Positions 36,360-50,665 of a DNA stretch of 64,000 nt are shown one piece after another. Origin of the DNA: Meghimatium bilineatum (Eukaryota; Mollusca; Gastropoda; Stylommatophora; Philomycidae); NCBI GenBank assembly GCA_034231615.1, contig CM067298.1, forward strand, positions 54,154,883 through 54,218,882. The letters are read 5' to 3'. Position 1 is the first letter of the stretch. Each line of letters starts with the position of its first letter. A program made the translations under genes and the position numbers. Below the pieces are notes generated by a model. The model worked only from the letters and a program-made list of their open reading frames with translations. It was not told the origin of the DNA and made no database searches.

Positions 36360-37995
36360 CGAAAAGAAAGTGCACTTTCAGTAGAAACATCATAGAGGAA
36401 TATCCCTTTTTGAAAAAAGATGCCAAATTAGTCAAGGTGTAATGTACCGTGTGTCATTACGTGTTTTTCATTGCCAATGGAGGTCGCTATAATGTAAAAC
36501 AGAATTTGAAGATGCAGAAACATAGAATGATAGTAACTGCTAGCAGTTCAAGCCAAAGTATTTCATCTTATTTTTACAAGAGATGAGACAAGGCAGGTAA
36601 ATGAAAGTAAGCGTCTAGCGACCCACGAAGCTATGTTTGCATTTCATGCAGTGAAACATAACCTGTCCTTGAGATCAATGGATTGTACGTCTGCAATAGT
36701 TAGAAATTTATTTGAAAATAAATTTACATGTGGGCGAACAAAGGTCAAATCATTTCTAGTAAATGTGCAGTTATAGTGTATACATTAAACATTAGGGATT
36801 TGAAGTTGAAACCGATCCTTGTTAGGTATTTTATTCAGGATAAAGGCATTAAAATCAAGGTGATTGCGTTTCAGAACATAACTGGTGAAACAACAGAAAT
36901 GATTACAGAGGACATCTTGAAAATTTTGCAGAAACATCAATTGGCAGAAAACGTTATTGCATTTTCTGGTGATAAGTATAACACCAACTTCGGTAGATAC
37001 AACAGAGCTACTTCCAACAATATACTCGCAAGACTCAATACAGCCTTAAAAACCACATTCATGGTTATTGGTTGTGCTGATCACATTGTCCACAATGGTG
37101 TTCAGACAAGTGCTGATATGTTGCCAGTTGACATTGAAACCGTTGTGAACAAAGTTTTTCCGTAATTTCATATTTACTCAGCGAGAGTGGAGGAGTTGAA
37201 GAATTTCTGTGAATTTGTAGAAACATAATACAAACATTTTCTTGGAAGTGTGAAAACTAGATGGCTATAAGTATTGCCAGTTGTGAGAAGGGTTATTGAT
37301 ATGTATGATTGACTCTATTTATTTTGTGTCTGTCACAAGATAAATGCCCTACACTACTGAAAACATTTTTTAATGATCAAAATTCATTACTTTGACTCAA
37401 TTTCCTCCAAAGCTAGCTGAAAAATATTATCTGCAACAGTAATGAAAATAGAAGGCGATACAAATTTGGCAACTGAAGTGACAGAAAATCTAGACGTGTT
37501 GAGACAGAAAACAATGATCGGAAAAATTGAAAATTTCCACTCAAAATGACATCAATTATTTCTAAACTTAAAGATGAGGGTGAAAAAGAGTTCTTAGACG
37601 CCACACATTTATTCTACAATACTTCCCTAGAATATTTAAATAAGTGGATTTACCATTTCCAACTTTTCAATACATTTCACTGGATTAAGCTGGAGACTAT
37701 ATTTACTTGGACTGATGTTTCAACAAGTTTAAAAGCCATCAGTGACGTTGATCGCAATATTCCTGAATATTATTGATGAAGATGAACTATTCGACGAAAT
37801 CAACCACATAAATAATATTATGAACAGCAAGATGGAAGAATGGAAGGCCACAAAAGCTGAAGTAGATACGAAATGGTGTATCGTATTTATAGTGTTACAG
37901 GAAAAAAGCCATAGTACACAAACTTAGTGTAAGTTGTTGGATTTGTTATGGCAATTTCAGGAACCAACGCTGCTGTGGAAATAATCGTTTCACTG
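36360..37995 (+). pseudogene. hAT transposase pseudogene (contig B copy)
   Basis: Counterpart of 18418-20060. It ends with GTNAAVEIIVSL, where contig A has IIFSL. A one-base deletion near 37156 shortens the main open piece to 145 codons. Confidence 0.85.
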
Positions 37996-38261
37996 GTAAG
38001 TACTTTGTGGACTCTGGTTTCGCATATGAGTGGTCCTGGGTTCTTTTCCCAGTTGGGGCGAAAATGTTTTTTCAGATCTCAACGGCTTCCGGGTCGACCC
38101 AGCCTTAAATGGGTACCGGTTTAATCCGGGAAGTAAAGACTGCGAGGGAGAGGAGATGGCTACCGTCCTCATTTGCAGAGCCTCTGAAATGTGAAATCGC
38201 TAACATCTCACACCGCTACGGCATTAATAAATGCTATGGGTTACTTTACTTTTTTTACTTT
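37991..38261 (+). repeat. S2 SINE (contig B copy)
   Basis: Counterpart of 20057-20327. The B-box-like region reads CCTGGGTTCTTTTCCCAGTT here as well. Confidence 0.7.
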
Positions 38262-38490
38262 GTGAACGGATGGTATTTTAATGAACTATTTAATTACTAA
38301 GACTGAAGGAAATAATAGTGATACAGACACATAGTTGGACTGTTTCATGCACAGAATTTCAAGAGTGAATCTCTAGAGATGAGGAACTTGTGACAAAATT
38401 AATTTCTACACATACATTCTAAATTTCTACACATACATATTTGAATGATGTTGATGTTATACATTGTAGTGTAGTTCTTAATCATGTGGA

Positions 38491-38652
38491 TTTTCCGCTG
38501 AAGACGGATGTATTGGGCCATTGGCGGAAATAAAACTTCAACACAACACGTCCATTCTCTGGACTACATTCAACTGGAAATCTGTAGGGCCATTGTCCTG
38601 TTACAAGAGAAATCCAGCGGGAGTTTGAGAATGAATGCTGAATAAGAAAATG
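38491..38652 (+). mobile_element. S1 short retroposon (contig B copy)
   Basis: Flanked by TCATGTGGA at 38482-38490 and 38653-38661. Its GAA tail has decayed to AATAAGAAAATG in this copy. Confidence 0.8.
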
Positions 38653-39884
38653 TCATGTGGACAAGTCTTATTTATGTTTATACTGTTATGTTTATGCGTA
38701 TAGATTATAATACATAAGTGCCATATATATTGAAAAAAATAATTGTCTGAAATACTTGTAAAATGTTAAAAATAATGTGACAACTCTATAATGCACCTCA
38801 ATTATATACTATACGTGAAAAATAACGTTTTTAAATATTATATATACTAATTGCATACTATTGCACTTAATGCTGCGCTACCCCTTTGGTCCCCTTTTTA
38901 AAGCTGGTAAAAGCAGAAATGTAACATTTTTGGGTCTAGGAAATCTGGTCACCAAATCATAACACAAGCTAATATGTTAGAAATTCACATGAAACAAGTT
39001 AATTAGACAAATTATACGCTTGATTCTGACGTTATAACGAGTTGAAGTTGAATTGTACAAGTATGTCAAATTGTTTTAAGGATACGGTCGCAACAGCCAT
39101 CGATATCTATTAATGATGTATGTCTATCTGCTGGCGCCCAATACTTGTTAAAGTTAGCAATTTCGAGTACAAAACGACACAAATAAGAGACATTCAAAGA
39201 ATTTACTATGTTGCATACACTTGGAGACAAGAAAGTGAAATTTTCAGAGGATCATTACTAGATCCATGTCATCATTTGTTGCTAGCTAAACAATTCTGAG
39301 ATAGAGAGATAGTCTGGTAAACTACCACAGATGTATATTCTTTTAAGCAAAAATTCTGCAAGGTTTCGTCACGCTTCAAGGTAACATATAATTAAACAAC
39401 GATCTACAAGGTTTAGTCACATTTACCAAGGCAACATATATTTAAACAAAATTGTTTAAGACATTATTTTAACGGAGTGATCAAGCATTGTATTTATACT
39501 TAATATACCGATGTTTCGTTATATTTCATTATGCTAATAACAATTTAAATCTTAGCTGTGGCAAATGCATCGTTCAGCCGGACATATCCAACTTTAGACT
39601 GACCTTTGAGTGTATCTGAGCCTATATGCAATGAGACAATCCACCCAAACCATAAAAACTATTTCAGTCACATACTGCAACATTCGTGATTTGTATGACC
39701 TTAGTTATATTAGACACATTGATTAATGGGTAAAATCCTTTAAAATGACTCACTTGACTGTTCCCTTGATTTTCATTAACATACTCACACAGTGTTATTA
39801 TTATAACTTATTAATATCACAGGAATAGTTATAAATCGAGTCATTAAGCAGGCATGATTTACTATTAGCAAGTGGGTTTTATAT

Positions 39885-40560
39885 TTTAAACGGTCATATG
39901 ATATACAAATAGGATATATACACACGATAAAAGTGAATGCTATAGTATTAAAACAGGTCCACCAATTCAAATATTTAGGTACAATGATTACATCAGATGT
40001 AAGAAGTTCAACAGAAATAAGATGCAGAATAGGACAGTCAAAAACAACGTTCAGAAAAATGAAATATATACTGTGTAATATGATCTTGTCATTAGAGGTG
40101 AGAAAGATAGTTCTGTAGTGATATATAACACCTATAGTAACATATGGGTGCGAGTTTTGGGACAATAAACAAAATGGAAAGTAGGAAATTAGAGGCAGCA
40201 GAGATGTGGTTCTACAGACGAATGCTGATAATACCATGGGCTGCAACAAAAACTAATATAGAGGTGTTGAAAAAGCCAAATGGGAAAATTGACAATAATC
40301 AACAATATAAGAAAAAGGCATTCTTCTTTGTTTTGGTCACTTCATGAGACAGGCAGGTTTAGAGGACACAGTCACAGCAGGCAAAATTAAAGGCAACAGA
40401 GACAGAGGGTGACAACGTGAGAAAATATTAGACAGGTTGACATCCTCGTAGGGCAAGGAAACAACAACGACTTTGATACATAATACGGTGGACAGAGAGC
40501 TGTGGAGAGCCATGACCACCTACGACAGCCGACATGGCACCTGATAATGATGATGACGAT
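39885..40560 (+). pseudogene. RTE-type LINE remnant (contig B copy)
   Basis: Counterpart of 21950-22620. One piece reads VHQFKYLGTMITSDVRSSTE. Confidence 0.85.
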
Positions 40561-41164
40561 ATGCAGGTGTCGATATTGATTGCTCCGCTTTCAGGTAACA
40601 AGAAGCGTGGTGCACGGAAATGACAGACCACACATATAGAGGTAGACACCTGCTCTTCTGAGAACCTGTCTCATACTGTAGATAACGGCCAGAACAATAT
40701 GTTCATATCATAAAGGTTATAAAAAGAAGTGTACCGGCAATCTACAGAGTCACTACGCATTCATTTACAATGTTGGAAACACGGCGTCATATGAATTGTG
40801 AATATGTAGTGCGTACATGTATGGCATGGGTGCACTACGACTTTTTAGACACCTTATAATACGTGTATGAGTAGATGCATTAAATCACGAACATCTAGAT
40901 ATACAGGACAAAACACAGGCGTCATAGAAAATGTCCTTGCTACCAAAATTAGCCGGGATTTCATGGACATTATTTACTACATCGTTCTCCTAAAATAGCC
41001 ATGTTTACTGATCTGACACAGCGTTACTGATCTTGTCTGATATGACAGATTATTTGTTGGTATACGTATACTATGCGTCGCCAACCAATGAAAAACACGA
41101 AAATGGCAGGTTATGCTTAGATAAGTAAAGCTACATAAGATTACGATAAGATTAAGATTACTAC

Positions 41165-41360
41165 ATAAGCTACGAAAATGTTTTTTTTTCAGATCGTAAC
41201 CACTTCCTGGTCGATCCAGCCTTAAATGGGTACGGATTAATCCGGGAAGTAAAGACTGCGAAGGTAGATGAGATGGCCACCGCCACCATTTTCAGATCCA
41301 CTAAAATGTGAGATCGTTAACATCTCACACCCATACGGACTATGGGTTAATTTACTTACT
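41165..41360 (+). repeat. S2 SINE, truncated member (contig B copy)
   Basis: Counterpart of 23225-23415. Confidence 0.75.
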
Positions 41361-42277
41361 TACATATAAATACATTTATATAATATCATAAACACACATA
41401 AATAAATACATAACAATATGTCGTGGAATAACACAGTATAAATTTAATTGCCTCTTCGTACACAATTGACTTCATAACTTTTATTATCCAAATTGAAACT
41501 ATTCATTTAATTAAAAGTAACGCGTCGGGTGATATTTCAATGTTATAATAGCTATGTGAGAAAATGCATAATTGTGTTCAAGAAAAAACTCATCAAAACC
41601 GCATATTATACCTGCTGAGATCCTCTGTTCGGACAATACTTTTCAACCGACGGCATCAACATCTTCAGATGAGATTTACTAATGTGTGAAAATGATTTAT
41701 GTGATCGGAAATATATACTTTCATTAAAAAAATTCTGAACACGAGAGAAATTTTTCCGTATACTCATGCTTCAGTCACATTACACCAGAATTTCTGTTTC
41801 AATGATTCGATCTTGTCCAGAAGATTGTATTTTGTTATTTGTTGACATTTTAGTGGTTGGTTCGGCTGGTTTATGTGAGATAATCTGTCACTGAGATACG
41901 ATACGACATAACGTATACAATATAATAAAATTTAACAATGACTCTTACCACTATTACCTTAATTTGTTTCGCTATCACACAAAATATAAGAATAGTGATC
42001 AATGAACATTTGGGAATATTAAAATAAGTCGTTAGGAAGGAATAATTTTAAATTAACAATTTGGTCTCATAAGACAGCAGGTGAAAGATAATGTAGCATT
42101 GTGCCATGAGAACATCGATAATGGAAATGGCTGATAAAACAAAAACAATAAGACTGAGGAAGAATATGATAACCTTCACCACACAGTATGGACTAAACGA
42201 AAAAGAAATGTATTGTATGTTTTAATAATATTTAAATCCTGCGATTATAGTTTCAATTTCGGCATTTTCGTCCACAG

Positions 42278-42434
42278 TTTCAAAAGGGATGCCGAATCAT
42301 TTACATCATGACACGCTATTCATGGATGTGCAACTGTGTGTGGATGTGCATAGAAGGATTCCATTTGTATAGACTGATCAACCATGTCTTCGTAGCTCCT
42401 AAATCTATTTTAAGTTATTATTTCATTGGCTGGT
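42278..42434 (+). CDS. class B GPCR exon: TM3, ICL2 and start of TM4 (contig B copy)
   Basis: Counterpart of 24337-24493, with one silent change. This copy joins forward without a gap to the TM4 exon at 47389: its final T plus TG gives a Leu codon, reading IGWLAPTLP. A gene model should therefore use this copy or merge it with contig A. Confidence 0.9.
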
Positions 42435-42684
42435 GTGAGTATACTTTTAAAAGCATTGTTTGTGTTCATTTTAATGTCCAAAGTCATATTCAGTGATGCA
42501 TACATATTGTCTTGTGTATGCGTGTGTGCTTGCGTGCGTACGTGTGTGTATGCGTGTGCCTGCGTGTATGTGTGTCCACAATATATATTCATATCTGTGG
42601 CCAATGCAGGTGTGCTGCCACGGGAAAGATAGTCGTTCAGAGTATCCACGATGAATATAACGGTCTGAAAATTATATGTCACTT

Positions 42685-42685
42685 A

Positions 42686-42775
<90 letters not shown>
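42685..42775. repeat. (TA)n microsatellite (contig B copy)
   Basis: Counterpart of 24744-24846, shorter by several repeats. Confidence 0.97.
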
Positions 42776-42777
<2 letters not shown>

Positions 42778-42779
42778 TT

Positions 42780-44340
42780 GTATCTGTCAGTCTTCTGTTT
42801 ACCGTGCCTTTTGTTAAGATAGGACACATGATCGCTTCTCTCCATGAATGTGGTACATTACCTATGCCCCAACTGTAGTTGTACATCTGTAGAAATGTAT
42901 ATATTGCTGGATGCCCTATGTTTTTTAAGCATGCCATTGGTAATGCCGTCCAGTCCTTGTGCGTCTCTATTTTTTTAGTATTCTATAGATACGTTTAGTT
43001 CTTCTAACTGGGATAATTTAGACATGACATCTGGACAGTTTGTGTCGTTTTGCCGAAGTGATTTTTTTTCTTTTTCTTAGCGAATTTTTCGTTGTCTGCA
43101 TGCACTGACGGTAATGATAATTTCTTTTCTATAGGATTCTGCAAACATTGTCTGCTGTTTGGTGGCCAGTTCAGAGTTTACCTGTATTGTAATTGTTGCT
43201 GAGAGCTGATATCATCATGCAGTTGTTTGTTTCCACAATGTTCTTCCTTGCTTTTAAAAGTTTAATGTGTGTGTTTTCTCGTCCATTCTTCCCTGTGTTT
43301 ATGTCTTTTCTTTATTGAACTTTGCTTTGGTATTGTGTATTGATCTGTGGTTTTGTTGTGATAGTTGCTTCTATTACGTTCTTCAGTGAGTTATCCCTGT
43401 AGTTTTTGTAATGTGTTCTCCAATATGGTACATGATTCTTCCTCGCTTCTATTGGTATTGTCTACTTAGCTGCTTTAAGTATTCATTTATTAAAATTCCT
43501 GCCATTTATGTTGATATCTCTACATGTTACTTGAATACCTCTTGTGAGTAGGTGTGCTCCGTGTTTATATATGTGCTAGCTTGCTTTTTTGTAGCTCGAT
43601 CTTGGGTTAGTTGGTACTGTAATTATGGTTTTGTTCACATGTATAATGATTGGGCGATTATCACTATCACCACACTGTTGACGTATTGTTATTTCTACTA
43701 TTTCGGCCAGTTCTGGGGCGCAGAATGTCAGGTCTCGGGTAGAGATGCTATGCCATTTTTTTATAACGAGCTGCTGAATCATGTTGATTATTGGGGAGGA
43801 TTACGTTTGTTGTAATTTTGCCAGTTATGTAGCTGCTCTCCTCTTCTGTCTAAATTAGTATGGCCCCAGCTTTAGGAGTGGCTATTAAAATCTCCCACTG
43901 CAAGGAAGTGTTTGATGGAGATGTTAATACTAGTTATGTTTAATAGGATGCTATTTGGGCAGTAAAAGTTTAGTATGTGAAATTCAAGCACAATTTTCTT
44001 TATGTGAATTATCGGATATTTAGCGCCTTCCTTGTTTTTTTTTAAATGTTCGTTTCTGTGTCACTAATATTATCTTAATCATTCGAACTTTCATGTCAAC
44101 TCTAAAACATTGGTAACCTCGTATCTTTATGGATAATTTTTTTATTTAGGTGGGTCTCATGTATGCAGCAAATACTTATATCTTTCTGGTGCAAGGTGTT
44201 TTCTATTTCTATTGTTTGTTTTGTTAATTTCCCTTACAATCCAGTGCATGGTGTTTAGAGGGGGTTTCGTTCTGTCTGTCTGGCCAGTCGCTTTCCTCTT
44301 CTTATCAATGTTTTAATGTCAATATTTTCACAAAATAGTA
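42780..44340 (-). pseudogene. old I-clade LINE copy (contig B copy)
   Basis: Counterpart of 24850-26400, with the same 3' truncation. Confidence 0.75.
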
Positions 44341-45627
44341 AGCACGAAATATGATATACACTGTCAGAATTCCAGCCTCTGATAGCTATAATACTAATTT
44401 GCTCTTTGCTAACTTTGTACGTGCTATCCTAATCACCTTCAAACGACAAATGAATCTTTTTCAACAATTTACCACAAACTCTCACTGAAGCACTTTGGCG
44501 TTTAACCGTTATTATAGCTCATTGAGGCAGCGATTCTCAAACGGCGCTATATAGCTCATAATGACTGCGAAAATTGACATGACGTATTTTATATTAGGGC
44601 TGAATATTAAGGGAAACACTGAATTGTTTAAGTGGATTCAGAAAGGTCACGTTATAGATTATTTTGAAGCACGATGTGTATTCTCATAAGCAAAGTACAT
44701 ATTGCAACAACAATATTTCATTAAACGTCCTCAAACAGAAATTTGGGAATCATGACCGACTTTAGCTTAAGGGATGTGGCCTAAACCCGTTCCTGCGTCA
44801 GAATATATGATGACTCCATGGACCCAATTTTCTTTCTCCATTAATCACTATTTGTGCCAATGAAAAAACCGATACGTCGAATCAGCAAAAAGTGACGAAT
44901 CGGTCAGAGGTTAGCACACAATTCTTGTATAAAATCCAATGGTTTGAAAGTGGGACACGGACTGCCTATACGTTGATAACCACTGATGTAACAGATATTT
45001 TAGAATTATTGCTGTGCTTTTATCCCTTGTGTATTGGTCTTGGCGTCCATATCTTTCTACTATGTTGTTCGACTCATGTTGTATGTAGTCCAGTTTAGTG
45101 CTTTCTAGGAATTAAAGTAGATTTTACCACGTGTACACTCAATCAACCTGTTGAATTTTAAATCATCCTTCTTGTGTGTGAGAGGGCGTGCTAACATACG
45201 TGCCTGAGCGTGAGTATGTGAAGGCATTTTGTAGTAGTAGTGTTATGCCAGTTTAAAACCAGTTTTCCATATTCAAAAGCAATGTCAATGTATTTTGTAA
45301 TTATCCTAGCAAATATATGCCTTAGAGATGATATTATTTTTTCGTTTGCTACTAGTTTTATACTAAACAATAGTTTTTATTGGGTGCTTCTTTTTTTAAA
45401 TATATACAATTTTTTTGTTAGGTATTGCGTTTTTTTCAAATATATTTTTTCCCCAAATAAGTGATAACTTCTGTTATTTGTGTTTATTTTCTAAATAAAG
45501 TCCTTAGGAATTGTTGTTTTTTTCTAAGTACATTAAATGTCAATATATTTTTCACTAGTTTGCGTGTGGCAAATTTCAACAGCTACAGAACGCAATTCAC
45601 GCTCCTTAAATCACATGATTTGGTATT

Positions 45628-46460
45628 CGCTATTAAAGGACTTAACGAATTTTATAAATAAGAAGAAATAAATGAGGATATATATCTACTGGTAAATTGA
45701 GTATGAAGGAAGAAACAAAATTGCTCTATGATATGCATAATTAACCCCTTTTCTGGGCAAGTCTAGGCACTTAAAGTGCTCCCTTTTATGAGATATAACA
45801 TTTCAAATACCGGATTGGAACATTTGCTAACTCAGTAAGAACAGAAAGAAAAGTCAAGAATAACGAAGGCTAGGGCAATCGATATACATCATGTGAATAT
45901 ACTGACTGAAACAAAAATAGGCCCCAATCTGAGGCTTTCAATAGAAAGGTAATTGTTATATTTGTGAATGGCTGAGTCATTTTTAATAACAAGCTCAACC
46001 TCAAAATATATTACAATCATTTGTGAACAATTGCTTCAGGAATGTTTAAGTTATTTAAAAAGTACAATTAAGATAATAATCGAAAAAGGCTTGAATGAAA
46101 ACAGGGCATGAAAAATAAACTGCTTGTCTATAATACATCGCGAGTGGGAAATGGAGGTAAATTTGACACATTCTGAGGAAGATGGAAACTGTCTTGTAAG
46201 ATAATCATTCACACAGAATCTTCAGGGAAAGAGAAGGCATAGAAAACATTGAACATCTTGGAGAACAGACTGTAACTCTTCTCAATGATATAAACATCAA
46301 AATGAAATATAAGCGCATGGTGAGAAATTGTCCGTGACATTTGCCCTTAAGGGTCATGGTCTTGATTGACTGATTGAAATGACGATTCAATAAATTCAAC
46401 TGAAAATATAATACAGGGATCATGGCAGTAAAGATTTGAATAACTCTAGTCAAAAGCTGT
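45628..46460. other. intron sequence, nothing recognised
   Basis: First sequence unique to contig B. AT-rich, with no gene or element that I can support. Confidence 0.5.
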
Positions 46461-47388
<928 letters not shown>

Positions 47389-47449
47389 TGGCTCCAACAT
47401 TGCCTATAGGTATTTACGGTGTGGTAAGAGCAGTTCATTTCGATACATC
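47389..47449 (+). CDS. class B GPCR exon: TM4
   Basis: This 61-nt exon lies between TTTTTCTACAG and GTAAGT, entering in phase 1 and leaving in phase 2. It encodes APTLPIGIYGVVRAVHFDT. Joined upstream it gives YYFIGWLAPTLP, the TM4 GW..P motif of secretin-family receptors. Joined downstream it gives FDTSCW, the conserved ECL2 Cys-Trp. The phase fit on both sides is the main evidence, because a 61-nt exon is too short to call alone. Confidence 0.88.
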
Positions 47450-48025
47450 GTAAGTACATGGTTCTTAATTCGGGAAGTATATGTTATTACTGAATTGTGT
47501 TTGTCTATTCTTTCTTCAGTATTTGCTGTCCTTAATCACATCATTCATAGAACGTGATATAATAATAGTAAAAACAATAATAATAATAATAAGAATTATA
47601 GCCAGCCAGGGCCGTAGGAGTGCCATGCTAGACACACCATTACATAAAGCCGTGCAAAGAAGCTTCCCTTTTTAACAAACGTCTGTAGCAGATACATTTA
47701 TATGCCTGAATACTTTCCGTTTCTTCATTGAGAATTCAGGGTTTACTTTAATACAAAGGTATACTTAGCACTAGCGATGTGCATGTAGTATACGTCTTGC
47801 TGAATGACAAATACCATTCTGCAGATTATGCACATCATATACACAAGTTGCTAAGTCTCTCATTGACCGACTTATTTACTATACTCATTAGAAACATTGC
47901 ATCTGGATGAAATGTTTACTCGCAACTCGTGGGTTTTCTTAATAAAGAAGTTTCCTTAAAGGACGAATACATCACGAAATATGCATCAGAGATCGTACTC
48001 TGTAAATTGCTTCTTATATAAGATA

Positions 48026-48943
48026 TTGTTGTTGTTGTTCGTACATCACAAGGGATGATGGCCATTTGTTACATCCACTTTTGAAAATTCAATTTTAGTT
48101 ATGTCCTTGATTATGAGTTTGTAGATGGCTAATCAGCCCTATTCGAGCTGTAAATGTCCTTGCACAGTTTGGACATGGAATGACGACTGTAGACGGATCT
48201 TGGTCTATCCGTGACTTTCTAGCTTCTCTCCGCTGTTGAGCTGCTGCATTTCTTTTCTTTTCACAAGATGATGCACTATTTTTTTAATTTTAGAACGCCA
48301 TGTAGATCTATTTTGTGCAAGTTCTTCCCATGTATCGTGGTCTATTTCAAAGGCTTTCAGTGAGTTCTTTAACGAGTCCTTGTAGCGCTTCCTTTGGCCA
48401 CCTTGAGATCGTATACCCGTCTCTAGCTCACCATAGAGAAATATCTTTGGCAGACGATGGTCTGGCATAAGCACCAAATGACCTGCCCAACGAATCCGTG
48501 TCTGCATCAGGATCGTGTCAATACTTGGGATAACAGCTCTATCAAGGACAGTGGTATCTGGAATCTTGCCATCTGGAATCTGGTGTCTTGCCATCTGATG
48601 TTCATAACTTTTCTGAGACAATTTGTATTAAAATGAATGATTTTTTTTTCACATGACGTCTATACACAGTCCATGTTTCACTAGCGTATAGTAGCACTGG
48701 AAGTACCACTGCTTTGTAAACATGCGGCTTAGTCTGTAGGATAATGCCATTTCTACGCCAAACATTTGCGTACAATCTGCCGAAAGTGCTGCTTGCTTTG
48801 GCGATCCTTGTATACACTTCATCATCAACGTTGGCATTTTTGTATATTTTGATTGGTATTGAGTCGGAGCCAGGTGCTTTTCCACTATAAAGCTGATGAA
48901 CTGCTTTACGAGATTCCTCCAAAGTAGGGATGCCACCTAGCAT
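48026..48943 (-). pseudogene. RTE-type LINE ORF2 remnant with internal deletion
   Basis: The minus strand carries two overlapping broken frames. One has AVHQLYSGKAPGSDSIPIKI (start of the reverse transcriptase), then jumps to LPVLLYASETWTVYRRHVKK, so the catalytic YADD region is missing. The next has IRWAGHLVLMPDHRLPKI and GGQRKRYKDSLKNSLKAF. Beyond its stop a zinc-finger-like CPNCARTF.ARIGLISHLQTH is visible in another frame. It ends in a (GTT)n tail on the + strand (about 48026-48040). Confidence 0.8.
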
Positions 48944-49015
48944 TTCATTGAGAGGAACATTTAATTAATATAATATATTAACTAGCAAACTGCGAGATTG
49001 CTCATTACCTTACGG

Positions 49016-49403
49016 CAGGCGCCGGGAACCCATGGCTCGCGAGCCAGATCTGGCTCGCAGACACATTTTTCTGCGTACGATTTTTAAAAAATGTTTCTTT
49101 AGACTCCTTTGATCTACATACTAATTGCATATCAATATTTCATTCTACAAATGAGCTAATGTCTACTGCATCTCAGCATTAATGGTAAGAAATGCTCATT
49201 TTTGATTAGCAAGAGCATAACAATGTTATTAAAAAGAATTCAGAGACATAATTATTTATTGTACTTTAAGTGTTGAAATTACACAAAATGCATACATTTA
49301 TTTGAATTTTTAGTTTTAAACATAATGTATAGCTCTCACATAATTACTTTTCAAAATATGTGATGCTCATGGCTCTCTCAGACAAAAAAGATCACGACCA
49401 ATA
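49016..49403. mobile_element. hAT-type MITE, 388 bp, perfect 8-bp target duplication
   Basis: CCTTACGG occurs directly on both sides (49008-49015 and 49404-49411). The left end is CAGGCGCCGGGAACCCATGG. The right end, read in reverse, is TATTGGTCGTGATC followed by GAGAGAGCCATGAGC, a recognisable but mutated inverted end. The sub-terminal GCGAGCCAGATCTGGCTCGC is a palindrome. It has no coding capacity, so it would be moved by a hAT transposase from elsewhere. Confidence 0.87.
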
Positions 49404-49689
49404 CCTTACGGGTTAGTGTATTTATAGCGTGTATGTGTTTAAACTCCCGGTGTATTTCTAGCGTTAATCAATATTTGTTTATTCATTTCTTTATAACGGT
49501 CCCTTAATAGAAATGTCTTGTCAAATTTTTCAAATTGTACATGTAGTATTGTTGTATCTATTAGCAGCAGTAACAACTCAAAGAACTCCCGAGTAAACTT
49601 ATATTTGCAGACGAACCAACAATAATATAAACATCAGAATAGCAACTACAACAACATATAAATAGACTGCACATAACGTGTAGGGACTT

Positions 49690-50360
49690 TAACATGCTGT
49701 TAAACATAGACAAACGAGTCAATGACAATCGCAAAAACAGAAAGAAACACCACTATTTCTCTCATCTTTGAAAAATAACAAGTATTTTAATAAGTTAAAA
49801 AAATTCACTTATTTTGGAAGCATCATATCATCAAATGGAAAAAAAAACACTATAACAGATGCAACATATCATAATAGTTGTTCAAAAATTTTAAAAACAA
49901 ACATGTGAACATGAACATCAAAACTGTACTATATAAAACGATCATCATACTATCACTATGCTAAAAATGTCAAACGTAGACATTAACAACAGAAGTCAAA
50001 AGAGAACGTTTTACAACAGAAATTACTTGTCTACGTAGAATCCGTAAAGTAAATATAAGAGATAAAATCAGAAACAAAAACATCAGAAGACTAACACATA
50101 CAATTCCCATCCTGGCTTTCATCAGAATGCAACATATTAGGTGGTTTTCACATGCTTCCATATCAAACATTATCACTCATAAATCATTAATATACAGGTA
50201 CGACAGTTACACATCCAGTGGCAGGCCATGCAAACGATGAATTAAAGAAAGAAAGGAGTCAAAGAAAACAAATATAAATGAAGCACACAAAAACGTCATC
50301 TCCAAAGAACGCTTCTATCCCGGACTCTGCAATCCACAAAGGAGTATACAGCGAAAAGAA
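49690..50360 (+). pseudogene. RTE-type LINE remnant, heavily decayed
   Basis: Fragments such as VKKFTYFGSIISSNGKK in one frame, followed by broken frames that keep the order of an RTE polymerase tail. The frame is broken by many stops. Confidence 0.6.
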
Positions 50361-50374
50361 GAAAGAAGCAACAC

Positions 50375-50665
50375 CAGTACATTGTGCTAGCAGTGACAAC
50401 AGTACACTTGTCAGCTGGAGCAACAGTACGTTGTACCTGCATTAACAACAATATATTGTGCCAGCAGTAACACCAGGACATTGTACCAGTAGTAAAAACA
50501 TCACATTGGACCAGAAGTAACAATAGTAGAATGTGCCAGTAGTAGCAACAGTAAATTGTGCCAACGGTAACAACAGTATGTTGTACCAGCAGTAACAACA
50601 GTATATTATGTCAGCAGTAACACAAGTATACTGTACGAGCAGTAACAACAGTGCATTGTGTTTAG
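50375..50665. repeat. minisatellite, about 26-bp unit
   Basis: About eleven imperfect units of the form CAGTAACAACAGTATATTGT plus GCCAG. The long minus-strand frames here are by-products of the repeat. Confidence 0.85.

Larger units (their letters stand above)
36017..38956 (+). mobile_element. hAT DNA transposon (contig B copy)
   Basis: Counterpart of 18074-21020 with the same inverted ends and the same two nested retroposons, so all three insertions predate the divergence of the two copies. Confidence 0.8.
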
